Source: Pseudomonas sp. SLFW (GTDB taxonomy: Bacteria > Pseudomonadota > Gammaproteobacteria > Pseudomonadales > Pseudomonadaceae). From it: a stretch of 64,000 bases of DNA. Both the position numbers and the translations under genes were made by a program. The stretch spans positions 30,538 through 94,537 of the forward strand of contig NZ_JAAAKW010000018.1 of the NCBI RefSeq assembly GCF_009905615.1, in the 5' to 3' direction. The notes below the pieces were generated by a model, which saw only the letters and a list, made by a program, of their open reading frames with translations, ran no database searches and was not told where the DNA came from. Shown here piece after piece: positions 25,099 through 33,645 of this stretch (position 1 is the stretch's first letter; every line of letters starts with the position of its first letter).

Positions 25099-27606
25099 GT
25101 GTCGCACGATTTCCCCGCCGAGCCACCCCACGAACTGCCTCCCGACCTGACCATCCCCGACCGCCTGCCGTTCTTCAAACGCCTGCTGGCCCGCCTGATC
25201 GGTGGCAGCCTGTCACGTCTTGAAGCGCAGCACGTGCCCTCCTGGAAACAGGGGCACGCCGACGGCTTCCTCAACGGCCACGCCGAGGGCATGAACGAGG
25301 GGTACGCCGAAGGGCACCTGGACGGCATCGAGGAAGGGCGCCGCGTCCTGGTGATTCGCGACACGCGACCGCTGGAGCATCGCGGGCCGAGGGTGGACGA
25401 TCACCTGTTCGATGACTGGCGCCTGCCCCTGAGCAACGAGCTGAAAAAGCGCATCAAGGCCGATGTCGCCGAAAAGCTGCCCCCTCACGCACAACCCACT
25501 GCCGCGCAATGGAAGATGATCTTCAGCGACACGCCGTCCACCTACGTCATCGCGGGCGCCGGGGCGGGTAAATCGACCTCGCTGGTGCTTCGGGTGCTGC
25601 TGTTGCATCACTACCTGGGCTTCGAACTGGACGCCATGACTGTGGTGACCTTCACCCGCGAGTCGCGGAAAGATTTCATCAACAAACTGATCGAAGTTAT
25701 GGGCCTGTGGGGCCACGACCTGTCGCTGCGTCAGGCGCGGGACGTCGTTCGCACGTTCCATTCGCGCATTCTCCCGCTGGTGCGCAGCCTGCCAGGGTTC
25801 GAACAGGTGCAGGCGTTCGAAAACCTCAGCAGTCAGACCGCGGACCTGTTCGGCAAACGGCTGGACGACGGCGAGGACAGCAACCCGTTTGACCTGCGTA
25901 TCAATGACGCGCAACGGCAGCAGATGAACCTCTGCTACCGCGACCTGTACGCCGCCAACCCGCGTTTTCGCGAGGTCATGGCGCCGCTGTACCGGCATTC
26001 GTTGCAGCTCAAGGAACTGGACCGGGACCACCCCGATGTGCAGAAACGCATCACGGTCATGGGCCTGTCGTCCAAGCGCGACGAGGAACTGTGCGACGTC
26101 ATCGAAGACCTTTGGATCCGTAAGGGTGCGTGGCCGATTCAGGGCGTCGAGCCGATGCGTCAGACCGTGGAAGTCAGCGGGCTGATCTTTCACGTGCATG
26201 GCTACGCGGCCGAGCTGGACGCGTGGATCGTGTTGGGCTTCGACCCAAGCGAGGACCAGCACCTGCGGCGGCCCGACGCCAAGCTGCCCGTGTGGGCAGA
26301 GTGGGTGATCAAACGCACGCTGTTCCAGGCGTTCTGCCGCAAGCCCGTCATCTGGCTGGAGAACTACGACGCGTCGCGGGGCATGATGCAGTCACTGTCA
26401 GGCGCCGCAGTCGCAGGGCCGGGTTTCGAGTACAAGGTCAAAGGGGAACTGAGCGCGGCGCCGTTGCTGGACTGTTTCGTCGCGGCGGCGGGCTTTATCG
26501 AGAACCTCGGGCTGGACGTGCCGGACGCCGTGTCGCAGATGAGCTTTTCCAGTGAAGACCCGGACCGGTTCTTCTTCGAGGCCTTGAGCCTGTTCTTGAA
26601 GGCCTTCGAAGACCACCTGCTGGAACAGACCCCGCCGGTCATGACCTACAACCGCATGTTCTCGCTGTTCGGCGAGAAGTCGCCCGAGAACCTGAAGCTG
26701 GTGAGCGATGACGGGCTGCGTCCGCTGTCGCACCTGATGATCGACGAATTCCAGGACGTGTCACCGCAGATCGTGTCGTGGATTCGCGCCTGCCTGCGGG
26801 AAGTCCGCAGTCGAGGCGTCACGCTGCACGCCGGCCGGGGTGCGCAGCGCTCGTCGCTGTTGTGCGTGGGCGATGACTGGCAATCGATCTACGGCTGGCG
26901 CGGCAGCTCGCCGAAGTTCTTCATGGAATTTCCCAAGGAGTTTTCCTCGCCGTCGACCACCAAGGTCATGCTCAGCGACAACTTCCGCAGCCACCAGCAC
27001 ATCATCGATGCGGCCGAGCACATCGTCCGCGCCGCGCCCGCCATCAGTGGCAAGAAGGCCAGGGCGAGTGGGGCAGAGCAGACGCTGTTGCCGGTCACCG
27101 TGCTGGACCGCGACGACGACCAACTGGTCGCCAGCCTGATCGAACACTACAACGCCGGTGATTCCGTCCTGCTGCTGTACCGCAAGGGCAGCGAGCGGGC
27201 GAAGTTGCCGGAGGCGCTGCAAGCGGTGGTCAACGCCGATTACGCGCTGCCACCCCAGGAACGCCGTCTCAAGCAACTCACGTATCACAGCTCCAAAGGG
27301 CTTCAGGCGGACGCGGTCTTCCTGCTCGGCGATTGTCAGCACTTGACGCAATCGCCCTACAAGAATCAGGTCTATCAGTTGGCGGGTCTGGGCCGGGAGG
27401 GCGATCTGGAAGCGTTCGACAACGCGCAGAAAGACGAGGTATTGCGCCTGGCCTATGTAGCCATCACCCGGGCGGTGCGGCATTGCTACTGGTTCATCGA
27501 CGCGGCGGGCAATGACGAGACGGCCACGTCCAGAGCGTCGGCGCGGATTGCCGGGGATAAGGCGTTCTTTGAAGATCGACGGGGAAGTGTTGCGACGGAC
27601 GCGTGA
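25099..27606 (+). CDS. UvrD/Rep-type superfamily 1 helicase with N-terminal glycine tetrad repeats
   Basis: 835 residues. Motifs in order: Walker A VIAGAGAGKSTSLVLR, motif Ia TFTRESRKDF, Walker B LMIDEFQDVSPQ, motif III VGDDWQSIYGWRG, motif IV NFRSHQHIIDAA, motif V TYHSSKGLQADAV and motif VI RLAYVAITRA. It is thus a complete DNA translocase, but not UvrD, Rep or RecB. Residues 49-80 form eight tetrads ending in Gly (such as HADG, FLNG, HAEG). The start is GTG at 25099, with GGAG at 25090-25093. It is a single gene. Repair or phage-defence roles are both possible. Confidence 0.82.
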   Translation: MSHDFPAEPPHELPPDLTIPDRLPFFKRLLARLIGGSLSRLEAQHVPSWKQGHADGFLNGHAEGMNEGYAEGHLDGIEEGRRVLVIRDTRPLEHRGPRVDDHLFDDWRLPLSNELKKRIKADVAEKLPPHAQPTAAQWKMIFSDTPSTYVIAGAGAGKSTSLVLRVLLLHHYLGFELDAMTVVTFTRESRKDFINKLIEVMGLWGHDLSLRQARDVVRTFHSRILPLVRSLPGFEQVQAFENLSSQTADLFGKRLDDGEDSNPFDLRINDAQRQQMNLCYRDLYAANPRFREVMAPLYRHSLQLKELDRDHPDVQKRITVMGLSSKRDEELCDVIEDLWIRKGAWPIQGVEPMRQTVEVSGLIFHVHGYAAELDAWIVLGFDPSEDQHLRRPDAKLPVWAEWVIKRTLFQAFCRKPVIWLENYDASRGMMQSLSGAAVAGPGFEYKVKGELSAAPLLDCFVAAAGFIENLGLDVPDAVSQMSFSSEDPDRFFFEALSLFLKAFEDHLLEQTPPVMTYNRMFSLFGEKSPENLKLVSDDGLRPLSHLMIDEFQDVSPQIVSWIRACLREVRSRGVTLHAGRGAQRSSLLCVGDDWQSIYGWRGSSPKFFMEFPKEFSSPSTTKVMLSDNFRSHQHIIDAAEHIVRAAPAISGKKARASGAEQTLLPVTVLDRDDDQLVASLIEHYNAGDSVLLLYRKGSERAKLPEALQAVVNADYALPPQERRLKQLTYHSSKGLQADAVFLLGDCQHLTQSPYKNQVYQLAGLGREGDLEAFDNAQKDEVLRLAYVAITRAVRHCYWFIDAAGNDETATSRASARIAGDKAFFEDRRGSVATDA

Positions 27607-27667
27607 TGCGCGCCCCTCTAACAGCTTCCAGTATCGCCACGACGTTTGAGGCCGAACGCTGATTCAA

Positions 27668-27758
27668 CTGTGGGAGCGAATTCATTCGCGAATCGATCTT
27701 CCAGACGGCACATCACCCTCGGATGTACCGTTTTCGCGAATGAATTCGCGCCCCACAG
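27668..27758. repeat. REP-type inverted repeat pair
   Basis: Arms 27668-27692 (GTGGGAGCGAATTCATTCGC type) and 27733-27758, inverted and nearly perfect. The family recurs at 52195-52357 and 56637-56857. Confidence 0.85.
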
Positions 27759-27787
27759 AGTTGATCCCGAGATGTTCGGGAATGTGT

Positions 27788-28051
27788 TCAAGCCTGATGC
27801 AGATAAAGCGTCTGCTGCGGCACGAAGGTTTCGAGCTCAAGCTCAATGGCTTCGATGATGCGTTCCACGTCCATCGCGTTCATCACCGTTGCGCAGGGTA
27901 TCCCGGCAATGGCGATCACCGTTTCACCGCTGGCTCGGTCGAAGAGGCGCGCGACCATGCTGCTGGGTGCATCCATGCTGGCTTCGAAGCCGACCGGATG
28001 AAAATGCCAGCGCATCAGCTGGCAGGCGTTGGGGAACGTGACTTTATTCAT
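27788..28051 (-). CDS. DUF1652 family protein
   Basis: 87-residue protein of the Pseudomonas-specific DUF1652 family (MNKVTFPNACQLMRWHFHP start, then FDRASGETVIAIAGIPCATV). Function unknown; the small alpha/beta protein is usually encoded alone. The ATG at 28051 has GAGGTG just upstream. A longer reading frame to 28201 adds unrelated residues. A 370-nt stretch separates it from a minus-strand hairpin terminator at 28429-28468, which could be an attenuator in its leader. Confidence 0.8.
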   Translation of the reverse strand: MNKVTFPNACQLMRWHFHPVGFEASMDAPSSMVARLFDRASGETVIAIAGIPCATVMNAMDVERIIEAIELELETFVPQQTLYLHQA

Positions 28052-28698
28052 GGGACCCACCTCGTTCAATCGAGCAATGCCAAAGCTCCGCAGGGCAGGA
28101 AAAACAGGGTCTGGCGTCCGGCTTCGAAGAACGTCGCAGCTCGTGTGCCGGAGCACCTCGCTGCTTTGTCGAGTTCCGCGTTGATCGAGGGCAGGATTCA
28201 CAGATCAGAAGTCAGGTAAAGGTAGCACCGACTTCTTACAGTGATGAGAAAAAAATCCTACATCGTTTGAATCTTTACGCTTCTTTGATTCAGCTCATGG
28301 TTCTTTATATCCTTTTGTCATTTTCTCCAAGGTTAAATAATTATTCAGGTATAAGGCTTATGGACACCATCCTTTAGAGCTATTCGGGCGTGATGTCCTC
28401 AATAAGAGCAACTAAATTGGCGTCAAAAAAACTTTAAACACTGCCTAAGCAGTGTCTATGTAAAGTTTGTTTAACACATGATGGCCATCTTCCTAGTTTT
28501 GGATCCCGCGTCTGGCACGGTGCAAAAAATATTCTAAAGATCACTGAATAAATGTTGGCCCGCTGCCGATAGAAGATCAGGGGCACTGAAAACACCTAGA
28601 AGCATTTCGTCCGTCACCGTTTGAGTCAAGACCGTGGAGTTCCGAATGCCGGATCGTCGCATGGATGCACTTCGCCGCACTTTAAAGAGAGACATCCC
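28052..28698. other. AT-rich intergenic region before the chemoreceptor
   Basis: 647 bp, clearly more AT-rich than its surroundings between about 28220 and 28560. I found no gene. It holds a strong hairpin at 28429-28468. GCCGATAG at 28565-28572 resembles a FliA (sigma-28) -10 element, but I could not find a matching -35, so it is only a hint for the chemoreceptor promoter. Confidence 0.5.
28429..28468 (-). terminator. Orphan intrinsic terminator (possible small RNA or attenuator end)
   Basis: Outer arms AAACTTTA (28429-28436) and TAAAGTTT (28461-28468); inner arms ACACTGC (28438-28444) and GCAGTGT (28449-28455); loop CTAA. On the minus strand the stem leads into a T tract (A residues 28425-28430). 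No minus-strand gene lies before it up to the chemoreceptor, which is on the plus strand. It therefore ends either a small RNA or the leader of the DUF1652 gene. Confidence 0.5.
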
Positions 28699-30324
28699 AT
28701 GTCGATAAGAAACATGAACATCGCGCCACGCGCATTCCTGGGGTTCGCATTCATTGCGGTTCTGGTGGTCGGACTGGGCTTTTTTTCCCTGAACCGCATG
28801 GCCGTGATCCGGCAGGCGACGACTGACATGGAATCCAACCAACTGCCGAGCGTGGGCTACCTGGGCAACATGCTGGAAAACACCCTGCGCCTGCGCATCA
28901 CCTCGTTCCGCACGCTGGTCAACCGTGAACCCGGAGCGCTTCGAGAAACCGATGGCCGTATTGCTGAACTTATCGGCAAGTTGCAGGAGGCGAAGAAGAA
29001 CTACGCAGCGTTGCCCGCCGAAGGTGAGGAGTTGTCGGTATACCGGCAGTTCGACGCCACGCTGAGCACTTTTCTTGACGTGCAGAACCAGGTGTTAGAG
29101 CTGTCGCGTCAGGACAAGATGGAAGACATGCGCAACTTGATCAACACGCGCATGAAAGATGCTACGGATTTGATGGGGGTGCAGATCAACCAACTTATCG
29201 CCATCAATAAAGCAGGGGCTGCTGCGGCTGCAGTGATCTCGAAAGAACAGTATGACGGTGCCAATGTCGGGATTATTTCTGTCTCGGTGGCAGCGGTGTT
29301 ATTGACCGTTCTGCTCGCCTGGCTGCTGACCAAAAGTATCGTTAACCCGCTGTCCAGAGCGGTTCGAGTGGCTGAAGAGATTGCCGGTGGCGACTTGACC
29401 CGTCCGATCGAGATTGACGGCAAGGACGAACCGGCGCAGCTGTTGAAAGCGCTGGGCACCATGCAGCAGAACCTGCGCAAAACCATTGAATTGATCTCAG
29501 GCTCGGCCACCCAGCTGGCGTCGGCGGCAGAAGAGCTGAGTGCGGTCACCGAGGAGTCTTCGCGCGGCCTGCAACAGCAGAACAACGAGATCGAGCAGGC
29601 CGCCACGGCGGTGAATGAAATGACAGCGGCCGTGGAAGAAGTGGCACGCAACGCGGTGTCCACGTCCGAAGCGTCCCAGCAGTCGAACCAGACGGCGCGT
29701 CAGGGCCGTGATCGCGTAGTGGAGACGGTCAAGTCGATTCAGGACATGACCCAGCAGATTCAGGCAACCACGGGTCTCGTCGAAGGCTTGGCGGAGCAGG
29801 GCCGTGACATCGGCAAAGTGCTGGACGTGATCCGTTCCATCGCCGAGCAGACCAACTTGCTGGCACTCAACGCCGCCATCGAAGCGGCGCGGGCCGGGGA
29901 GGCGGGACGCGGCTTTGCGGTGGTGGCGGACGAAGTGCGGGCGTTGGCCCATCGCACGGCGCAATCGACCACGGAAATCGAACAGATGGTGGCCGGGATT
30001 CAGTCCCGGACCGGCGACGCGGTGCAATCGATGTCACGCAACACCGACAGCACCCGCAGCACCTTGAGTCTGGCCAGTTCGGCAGGGGATGCGCTGGAAC
30101 TCATTACCGAAGCCATCAGCCAGATCAACGAACGCAATCTGGTCATCGCCAGTGCTTCGGAAGAACAGGCGCAAGTGTCGCGGGAAGTGGACCGCAACCT
30201 GGTGAACATCCGCGATCTGGCGGCACAGACAGCGGCAGGTGCCAACCAGACCAGCGCGGCCAGCCACGAGCTGTCGCGTCTGGCGGTGGATCTGAAAGCG
30301 ATGGTGACCCGGTTTGTGATCTGA
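28699..30324 (+). CDS. Methyl-accepting chemotaxis protein
   Basis: 541-residue chemoreceptor. TM1 is at about residues 11-32. A periplasmic helical sensor of roughly 150 residues (four-helix-bundle type) follows, then TM2 at about 190-212 (VSVAAVLLTVLLAWLLT), a HAMP domain, and a signalling domain with the CheA/CheW tip RSIAEQTNLLALNAAIEAAR. Methylation helices flank the tip. The ligand is not predictable. The ATG at 28699 follows a GAGAG site; an upstream in-frame TTG extends only into non-coding sequence. It is convergent with kguT and separated from it by a hairpin. Confidence 0.92.
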   Translation: MSIRNMNIAPRAFLGFAFIAVLVVGLGFFSLNRMAVIRQATTDMESNQLPSVGYLGNMLENTLRLRITSFRTLVNREPGALRETDGRIAELIGKLQEAKKNYAALPAEGEELSVYRQFDATLSTFLDVQNQVLELSRQDKMEDMRNLINTRMKDATDLMGVQINQLIAINKAGAAAAAVISKEQYDGANVGIISVSVAAVLLTVLLAWLLTKSIVNPLSRAVRVAEEIAGGDLTRPIEIDGKDEPAQLLKALGTMQQNLRKTIELISGSATQLASAAEELSAVTEESSRGLQQQNNEIEQAATAVNEMTAAVEEVARNAVSTSEASQQSNQTARQGRDRVVETVKSIQDMTQQIQATTGLVEGLAEQGRDIGKVLDVIRSIAEQTNLLALNAAIEAARAGEAGRGFAVVADEVRALAHRTAQSTTEIEQMVAGIQSRTGDAVQSMSRNTDSTRSTLSLASSAGDALELITEAISQINERNLVIASASEEQAQVSREVDRNLVNIRDLAAQTAAGANQTSAASHELSRLAVDLKAMVTRFVI

Positions 30325-30334
30325 CGCAGCATTC

Positions 30335-30369
30335 TGTGGGAGTCGGCCCGTATCAAGCCGGCTCCCACA
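30335..30369. terminator. Hairpin between convergent MCP and kguT genes
   Basis: TGTGGGAGTCGGC (30335-30347) pairs with GCCGGCTCCCACA (30357-30369), with only a T-G wobble-type mismatch in the arms. It is REP-like in sequence and sits between two stop codons, so it can block transcription from both sides. It lacks a clear T tract. Confidence 0.5.
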
Positions 30370-30383
30370 AGGCTGCGTTTGGT

Positions 30384-31700
30384 TTATGGATGCGCTGCCG
30401 CACGACGAACCGTCGGTTCATCACGCACGGGCTTTACCGTTGTGTCGGGCCTCAGCAGCAACGTCAGCACCACCGACATCAGCAACGCGCCGCTCATGAA
30501 CAGGTACGACGCGCTCAACGTGCCGGTCGCGCCGTTCAAATACCCCACCAGATACGAACCGGCAAACGATCCGAGGGCTCCGAGGCTGTTGATCAGGGCC
30601 ATGGCGCCGCCTGCGACGTTGGCCGGGAGGATTTCCGGAACAATGGCGAAGAACGGGCCATACGGCGCGTACATGCAGGCCCCGGCAATCACCAGCAGCG
30701 AATACGACCACCAGAAATGCTCGGTGCCCAGCGCGTAGGAGCCGTAGAACGCAATGGCAGCCAGTAGCAGGGGCGGCCAGACGAACAGTTTGCGTTTCTG
30801 GGTCTTGTCCGACGCCCACGAGACCACGACCATGCCGATCACCGCCGCCAGATAAGGCAACGCTGACAACCAACCGGCCTCGACCATGTCCATCTGCATG
30901 CCTTTCTTGATGATCGTCGGCAGCCACAGCACGAAGCCGTACACGCCGATGCTCCAGCAGAAATACTGCGCCGCGAGCAGCAGGACTTTCGGCGAACGGA
31001 AGGCTTCGGCGTAGTTCTTCACGGGCTTGATGCCGACCTGCTCAGCGTCCAGACGCGCTTGCAATTCGGTCTTTTCCTCGGCGGTCAGCCACTTGGCCTG
31101 GGTCGGACGTTCGTCCACCAGGCGCCACCAGATGAAGGCCCAGATCACCGCAGGCAAGCCCTCGACGATGAACATCCAGCGCCAGCTGAAATGCGCCACC
31201 AGATAGCCAGACACCACCGACATCCACAGCATGGTCACCGGGTTGCCGAGAATCAGCACGGTGTTGGCCCGTGAGCGCTCGGCCTTGGTGAACCAGTAAC
31301 AGAGGTACACCAGCATGGCGGGCATGACCGCCGCTTCTACCACGCCGAGCATGAAGCGGATGCCGATCAGCATGTAGGCGTTGGAGACGATGCCGGTCAG
31401 GGTCGCCAGGCCACCCCAGAGAATCAGGCTGACGAAGATCAGCTTCTTAACGCTCTTCTTTTGCGCGTAGATCGCCCCCGGCACTTGAAAGAAGAAGTAA
31501 CCGAGGAAAAACAGCGCACCGAGCAACGACGACATGCCGGGGGTGATGTGCAGGTCTTCGGCCATGCCCGAGGCGGCGGCGAAGCCGTAGTTGGCGCGGT
31601 CCAGATAGGCGAGGCTGTAAGTGATGAACACGATCGGCATGATCAGCAGCCAGCGGCGTTTGAGGCCTGCGTGTTTCACGGTGTCGAGTAGCTTTTCCAT
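30384..31700 (-). CDS. kguT: KguT-like 2-ketogluconate MFS transporter
   Basis: 438-residue major facilitator of the anion:cation symporter family with 12 predicted TM segments. The family signature YLDRANYGFAAA is in TM1. The substrate is read from synteny with kguK, kguE and ptxS. Imported 2-ketogluconate would be phosphorylated by KguK. The gene lies 70 bp after kguK on the same strand. In P. aeruginosa the next gene is kguD (2-ketogluconate-6-phosphate reductase); here the operon ends and the chemoreceptor is convergent. Confidence 0.85.
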   Translation of the reverse strand: MEKLLDTVKHAGLKRRWLLIMPIVFITYSLAYLDRANYGFAAASGMAEDLHITPGMSSLLGALFFLGYFFFQVPGAIYAQKKSVKKLIFVSLILWGGLATLTGIVSNAYMLIGIRFMLGVVEAAVMPAMLVYLCYWFTKAERSRANTVLILGNPVTMLWMSVVSGYLVAHFSWRWMFIVEGLPAVIWAFIWWRLVDERPTQAKWLTAEEKTELQARLDAEQVGIKPVKNYAEAFRSPKVLLLAAQYFCWSIGVYGFVLWLPTIIKKGMQMDMVEAGWLSALPYLAAVIGMVVVSWASDKTQKRKLFVWPPLLLAAIAFYGSYALGTEHFWWSYSLLVIAGACMYAPYGPFFAIVPEILPANVAGGAMALINSLGALGSFAGSYLVGYLNGATGTLSASYLFMSGALLMSVVLTLLLRPDTTVKPVRDEPTVRRAAAHP

Positions 31701-31770
31701 GTCAAGCTCCCTGAGGGTGTTGTTCTTGTCGCAGCAGGTGATGGGAATGGCGGTTCGGGTAAAACGGGTG

Positions 31771-32748
31771 TCACGCGGTCTGTCGTCGTGGTGCGTTTGT
31801 TGATTCGGCTGTTGATTCGGCGGCTTGCAGGGCTGCGCGAGTCGGCAGGCCCTCCATGTCGCCTCGGCTCTGCACGGCCTGGGCGCCGATCCAGTTGCCC
31901 CGCGCGGTGGCCTTAGCGAAGTCGAGGTTCTCCAGCAGCGCGCTGATCACCCCGACCGCGAAGCCATCGCCCGCGCCCACGGTGTCGATCACCTGTGCCA
32001 CCGGCACGCCGGGCACGAAGGCCTGATTCAGTTGAGTTCGGTAGTAGGCGCCTTTCGCGCCGAGTTTGATCACCACCGCTTCCACACCCTTGTCGAGATA
32101 GAACTGCGCGATGTCCGCCGGGGTGTCGCGACCGGTCAGCAACTCGCCTTCCGCCAGGCCGGGCATGACCCAGTCGGCAAGGCTGGCAAGGTGGTTGACC
32201 TCACGGATCATCTCGGCCTGACTCGACCACAGCGACGGCCGCAGGTTGGGGTCGAACGACACGCTGCGACCCGACTCACGCATCTGGATCATCAGCGTCT
32301 GCGAGAGTTCGCGGCAGGTGGCCGACAACGCCGCCGGGATGCCCGTGGCGTGCAGGTGCCGCGCCTTCAACAGTGCCGGAACGATGTCGTTGACGGACAG
32401 GTGACTGGCCGCCGAGCCCCGACGGAAATACTCGACCACCGGGTCGGCGCCTTCCAGCTCCAGCGACTTGAACTGAAAGCCCGTGGGGTGGGCTGGATCG
32501 ACGGTGACGTGGCGGCAGTCGACGCCTTCCTGTTGCAGGCTGTCGATGACGAAACGCCCCATCGAATCATTGCCCACCCGGCTCAGCCAGGCGACGTTGA
32601 AGCCCAGGCGCGAAAGGCCGATGGCGACGTTGCTGTCGGCGCCCGCGATGCGTTTTTCGAAGTGGCGGACAGCGGCCAGATCGCCGGTCTGCTCGGCGAC
32701 CAGCATGGTCATGGTTTCGCCGAAGGAAAGGATATCGATCTCAGACAT
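31771..32748 (-). CDS. kguK: KguK-like 2-ketogluconate kinase
   Basis: 325-residue PfkB/ribokinase-family sugar kinase. N-terminal FGETMTMLVAE, sugar-binding GADSNVAIGLSRLG, and the C-terminal PfkB signature DTVGAGDGFAVGV with the catalytic Asp (anion hole GAGD). It phosphorylates 2-ketogluconate to 2-keto-6-phosphogluconate in the cytoplasm (known for KguK; inferred from operon here). Its start overlaps the end of kguE by 8 bp. The last 20 residues are Ala/Thr-rich and look like a variable tail. Confidence 0.85.
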   Translation of the reverse strand: MSEIDILSFGETMTMLVAEQTGDLAAVRHFEKRIAGADSNVAIGLSRLGFNVAWLSRVGNDSMGRFVIDSLQQEGVDCRHVTVDPAHPTGFQFKSLELEGADPVVEYFRRGSAASHLSVNDIVPALLKARHLHATGIPAALSATCRELSQTLMIQMRESGRSVSFDPNLRPSLWSSQAEMIREVNHLASLADWVMPGLAEGELLTGRDTPADIAQFYLDKGVEAVVIKLGAKGAYYRTQLNQAFVPGVPVAQVIDTVGAGDGFAVGVISALLENLDFAKATARGNWIGAQAVQSRGDMEGLPTRAALQAAESTAESTNAPRRQTA

Positions 32749-33541
32749 GGCTCATGGCCTCCGACGACGTGTGCGTGTGGCGCTGGCCCAATTGGGCAAG
32801 GGCATTGACTTGGGTGCGGGTGACGTCCAGCAGATCGTCGCCTTGCAGCGGGTATTCGACCGCACGGGGCAGGCCGAGGGGCATGTGCTTGAGCAACTGC
32901 TCCCAGAGGTGCAAGTCAGTCTGGCGCGGCGGCACGGCGATCAGCTTGCCGGCTGTGTTGCGGGACACCGCCTTGCAATGCACGTATTCGACGTAACGGC
33001 CCAATTGTTGCGCTGCGGCGCTGGCCGATTGCGCCTGCCACAGCCAGTTGCCGATGTCGAAAGTCATGCCGATGGGCATTTGCAGGGCGTCGATCCGGGC
33101 GAAGAACCGGACAAGGGGTTCCAGGCGGCCGCCTTGTGGGGTCTGGTCATTTTCCACCAACAGGTGCACGTCGTAACGGGCGAGGCGATCGGCCAGGGCA
33201 GCGATGTCGCTGTCTTCGGTCAGGTGGCCCAACGACACTTTCAGCCACGGCGCGCCACAGGCCGTCGCCCGTTGCAGGGTCAGTTCCAGCTCGGGATTGG
33301 GCGCGTTCTGGCCATCGAGCCACAGCTCCAGCGGCGCCGAATACAGACACTCCAGCCCTTGCGAGCGGATGGCTTCGCCCAACGCGACGAGGTCTTCGCG
33401 GCCTGTGAACAGCTCCTCGCGAAGCTCCATGCGGGTCACGCCAGCCTCGACCAGCAGCGGGATAAAACTGGCTTGGCCGCGTTCACGAACGACGTCGGCA
33501 CCGAAGGCGCCCAGGCTGATGGCAACGGGGAATCGGTTCAT
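32741..33541 (-). CDS. kguE: KguE-like TIM-barrel protein of ketogluconate utilisation
   Basis: 266-residue xylose-isomerase-like TIM barrel. Likely metal-site residues are in VENDQTP, FDIGNW and KAVSRN regions and the C-terminal EYPLQG. KguE is the first gene of the Pseudomonas ketogluconate operon, and its exact reaction is not settled (epimerase/isomerase). Starts 14 bp downstream of a PtxS operator, and is translationally coupled to kguK. Confidence 0.82.
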   Translation of the reverse strand: MNRFPVAISLGAFGADVVRERGQASFIPLLVEAGVTRMELREELFTGREDLVALGEAIRSQGLECLYSAPLELWLDGQNAPNPELELTLQRATACGAPWLKVSLGHLTEDSDIAALADRLARYDVHLLVENDQTPQGGRLEPLVRFFARIDALQMPIGMTFDIGNWLWQAQSASAAAQQLGRYVEYVHCKAVSRNTAGKLIAVPPRQTDLHLWEQLLKHMPLGLPRAVEYPLQGDDLLDVTRTQVNALAQLGQRHTHTSSEAMSHV

Positions 33542-33554
33542 TATTGTTGTCCTC

Positions 33555-33568
33555 TGAAACCGGTTTCA
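33555..33568. promoter_or_regulatory. PtxS operator upstream of kguE
   Basis: Perfect 14-bp palindrome TGAAACCGGTTTCA, identical to the known PtxS box and to the copy at 34725-34738. It lies directly before the kguE start, where bound PtxS would repress kguEKT until 2-ketogluconate releases it. Confidence 0.92.
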
Positions 33569-33645
33569 TTTTTGTTCGAGCGAAGGTGCTCGAAGAAAGT
33601 TCTTCAAACGGACAGGCGGGTAGCCTGCTTTATAAAAGAAGAGGG

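Noticed and set aside
28565..28572. FliA-type -10 element for the chemoreceptor
   Set aside because: GCCGATAG fits the -10, but no acceptable -35 occurs at the right distance. A TAAAGTTT further upstream (28461) belongs to the hairpin.
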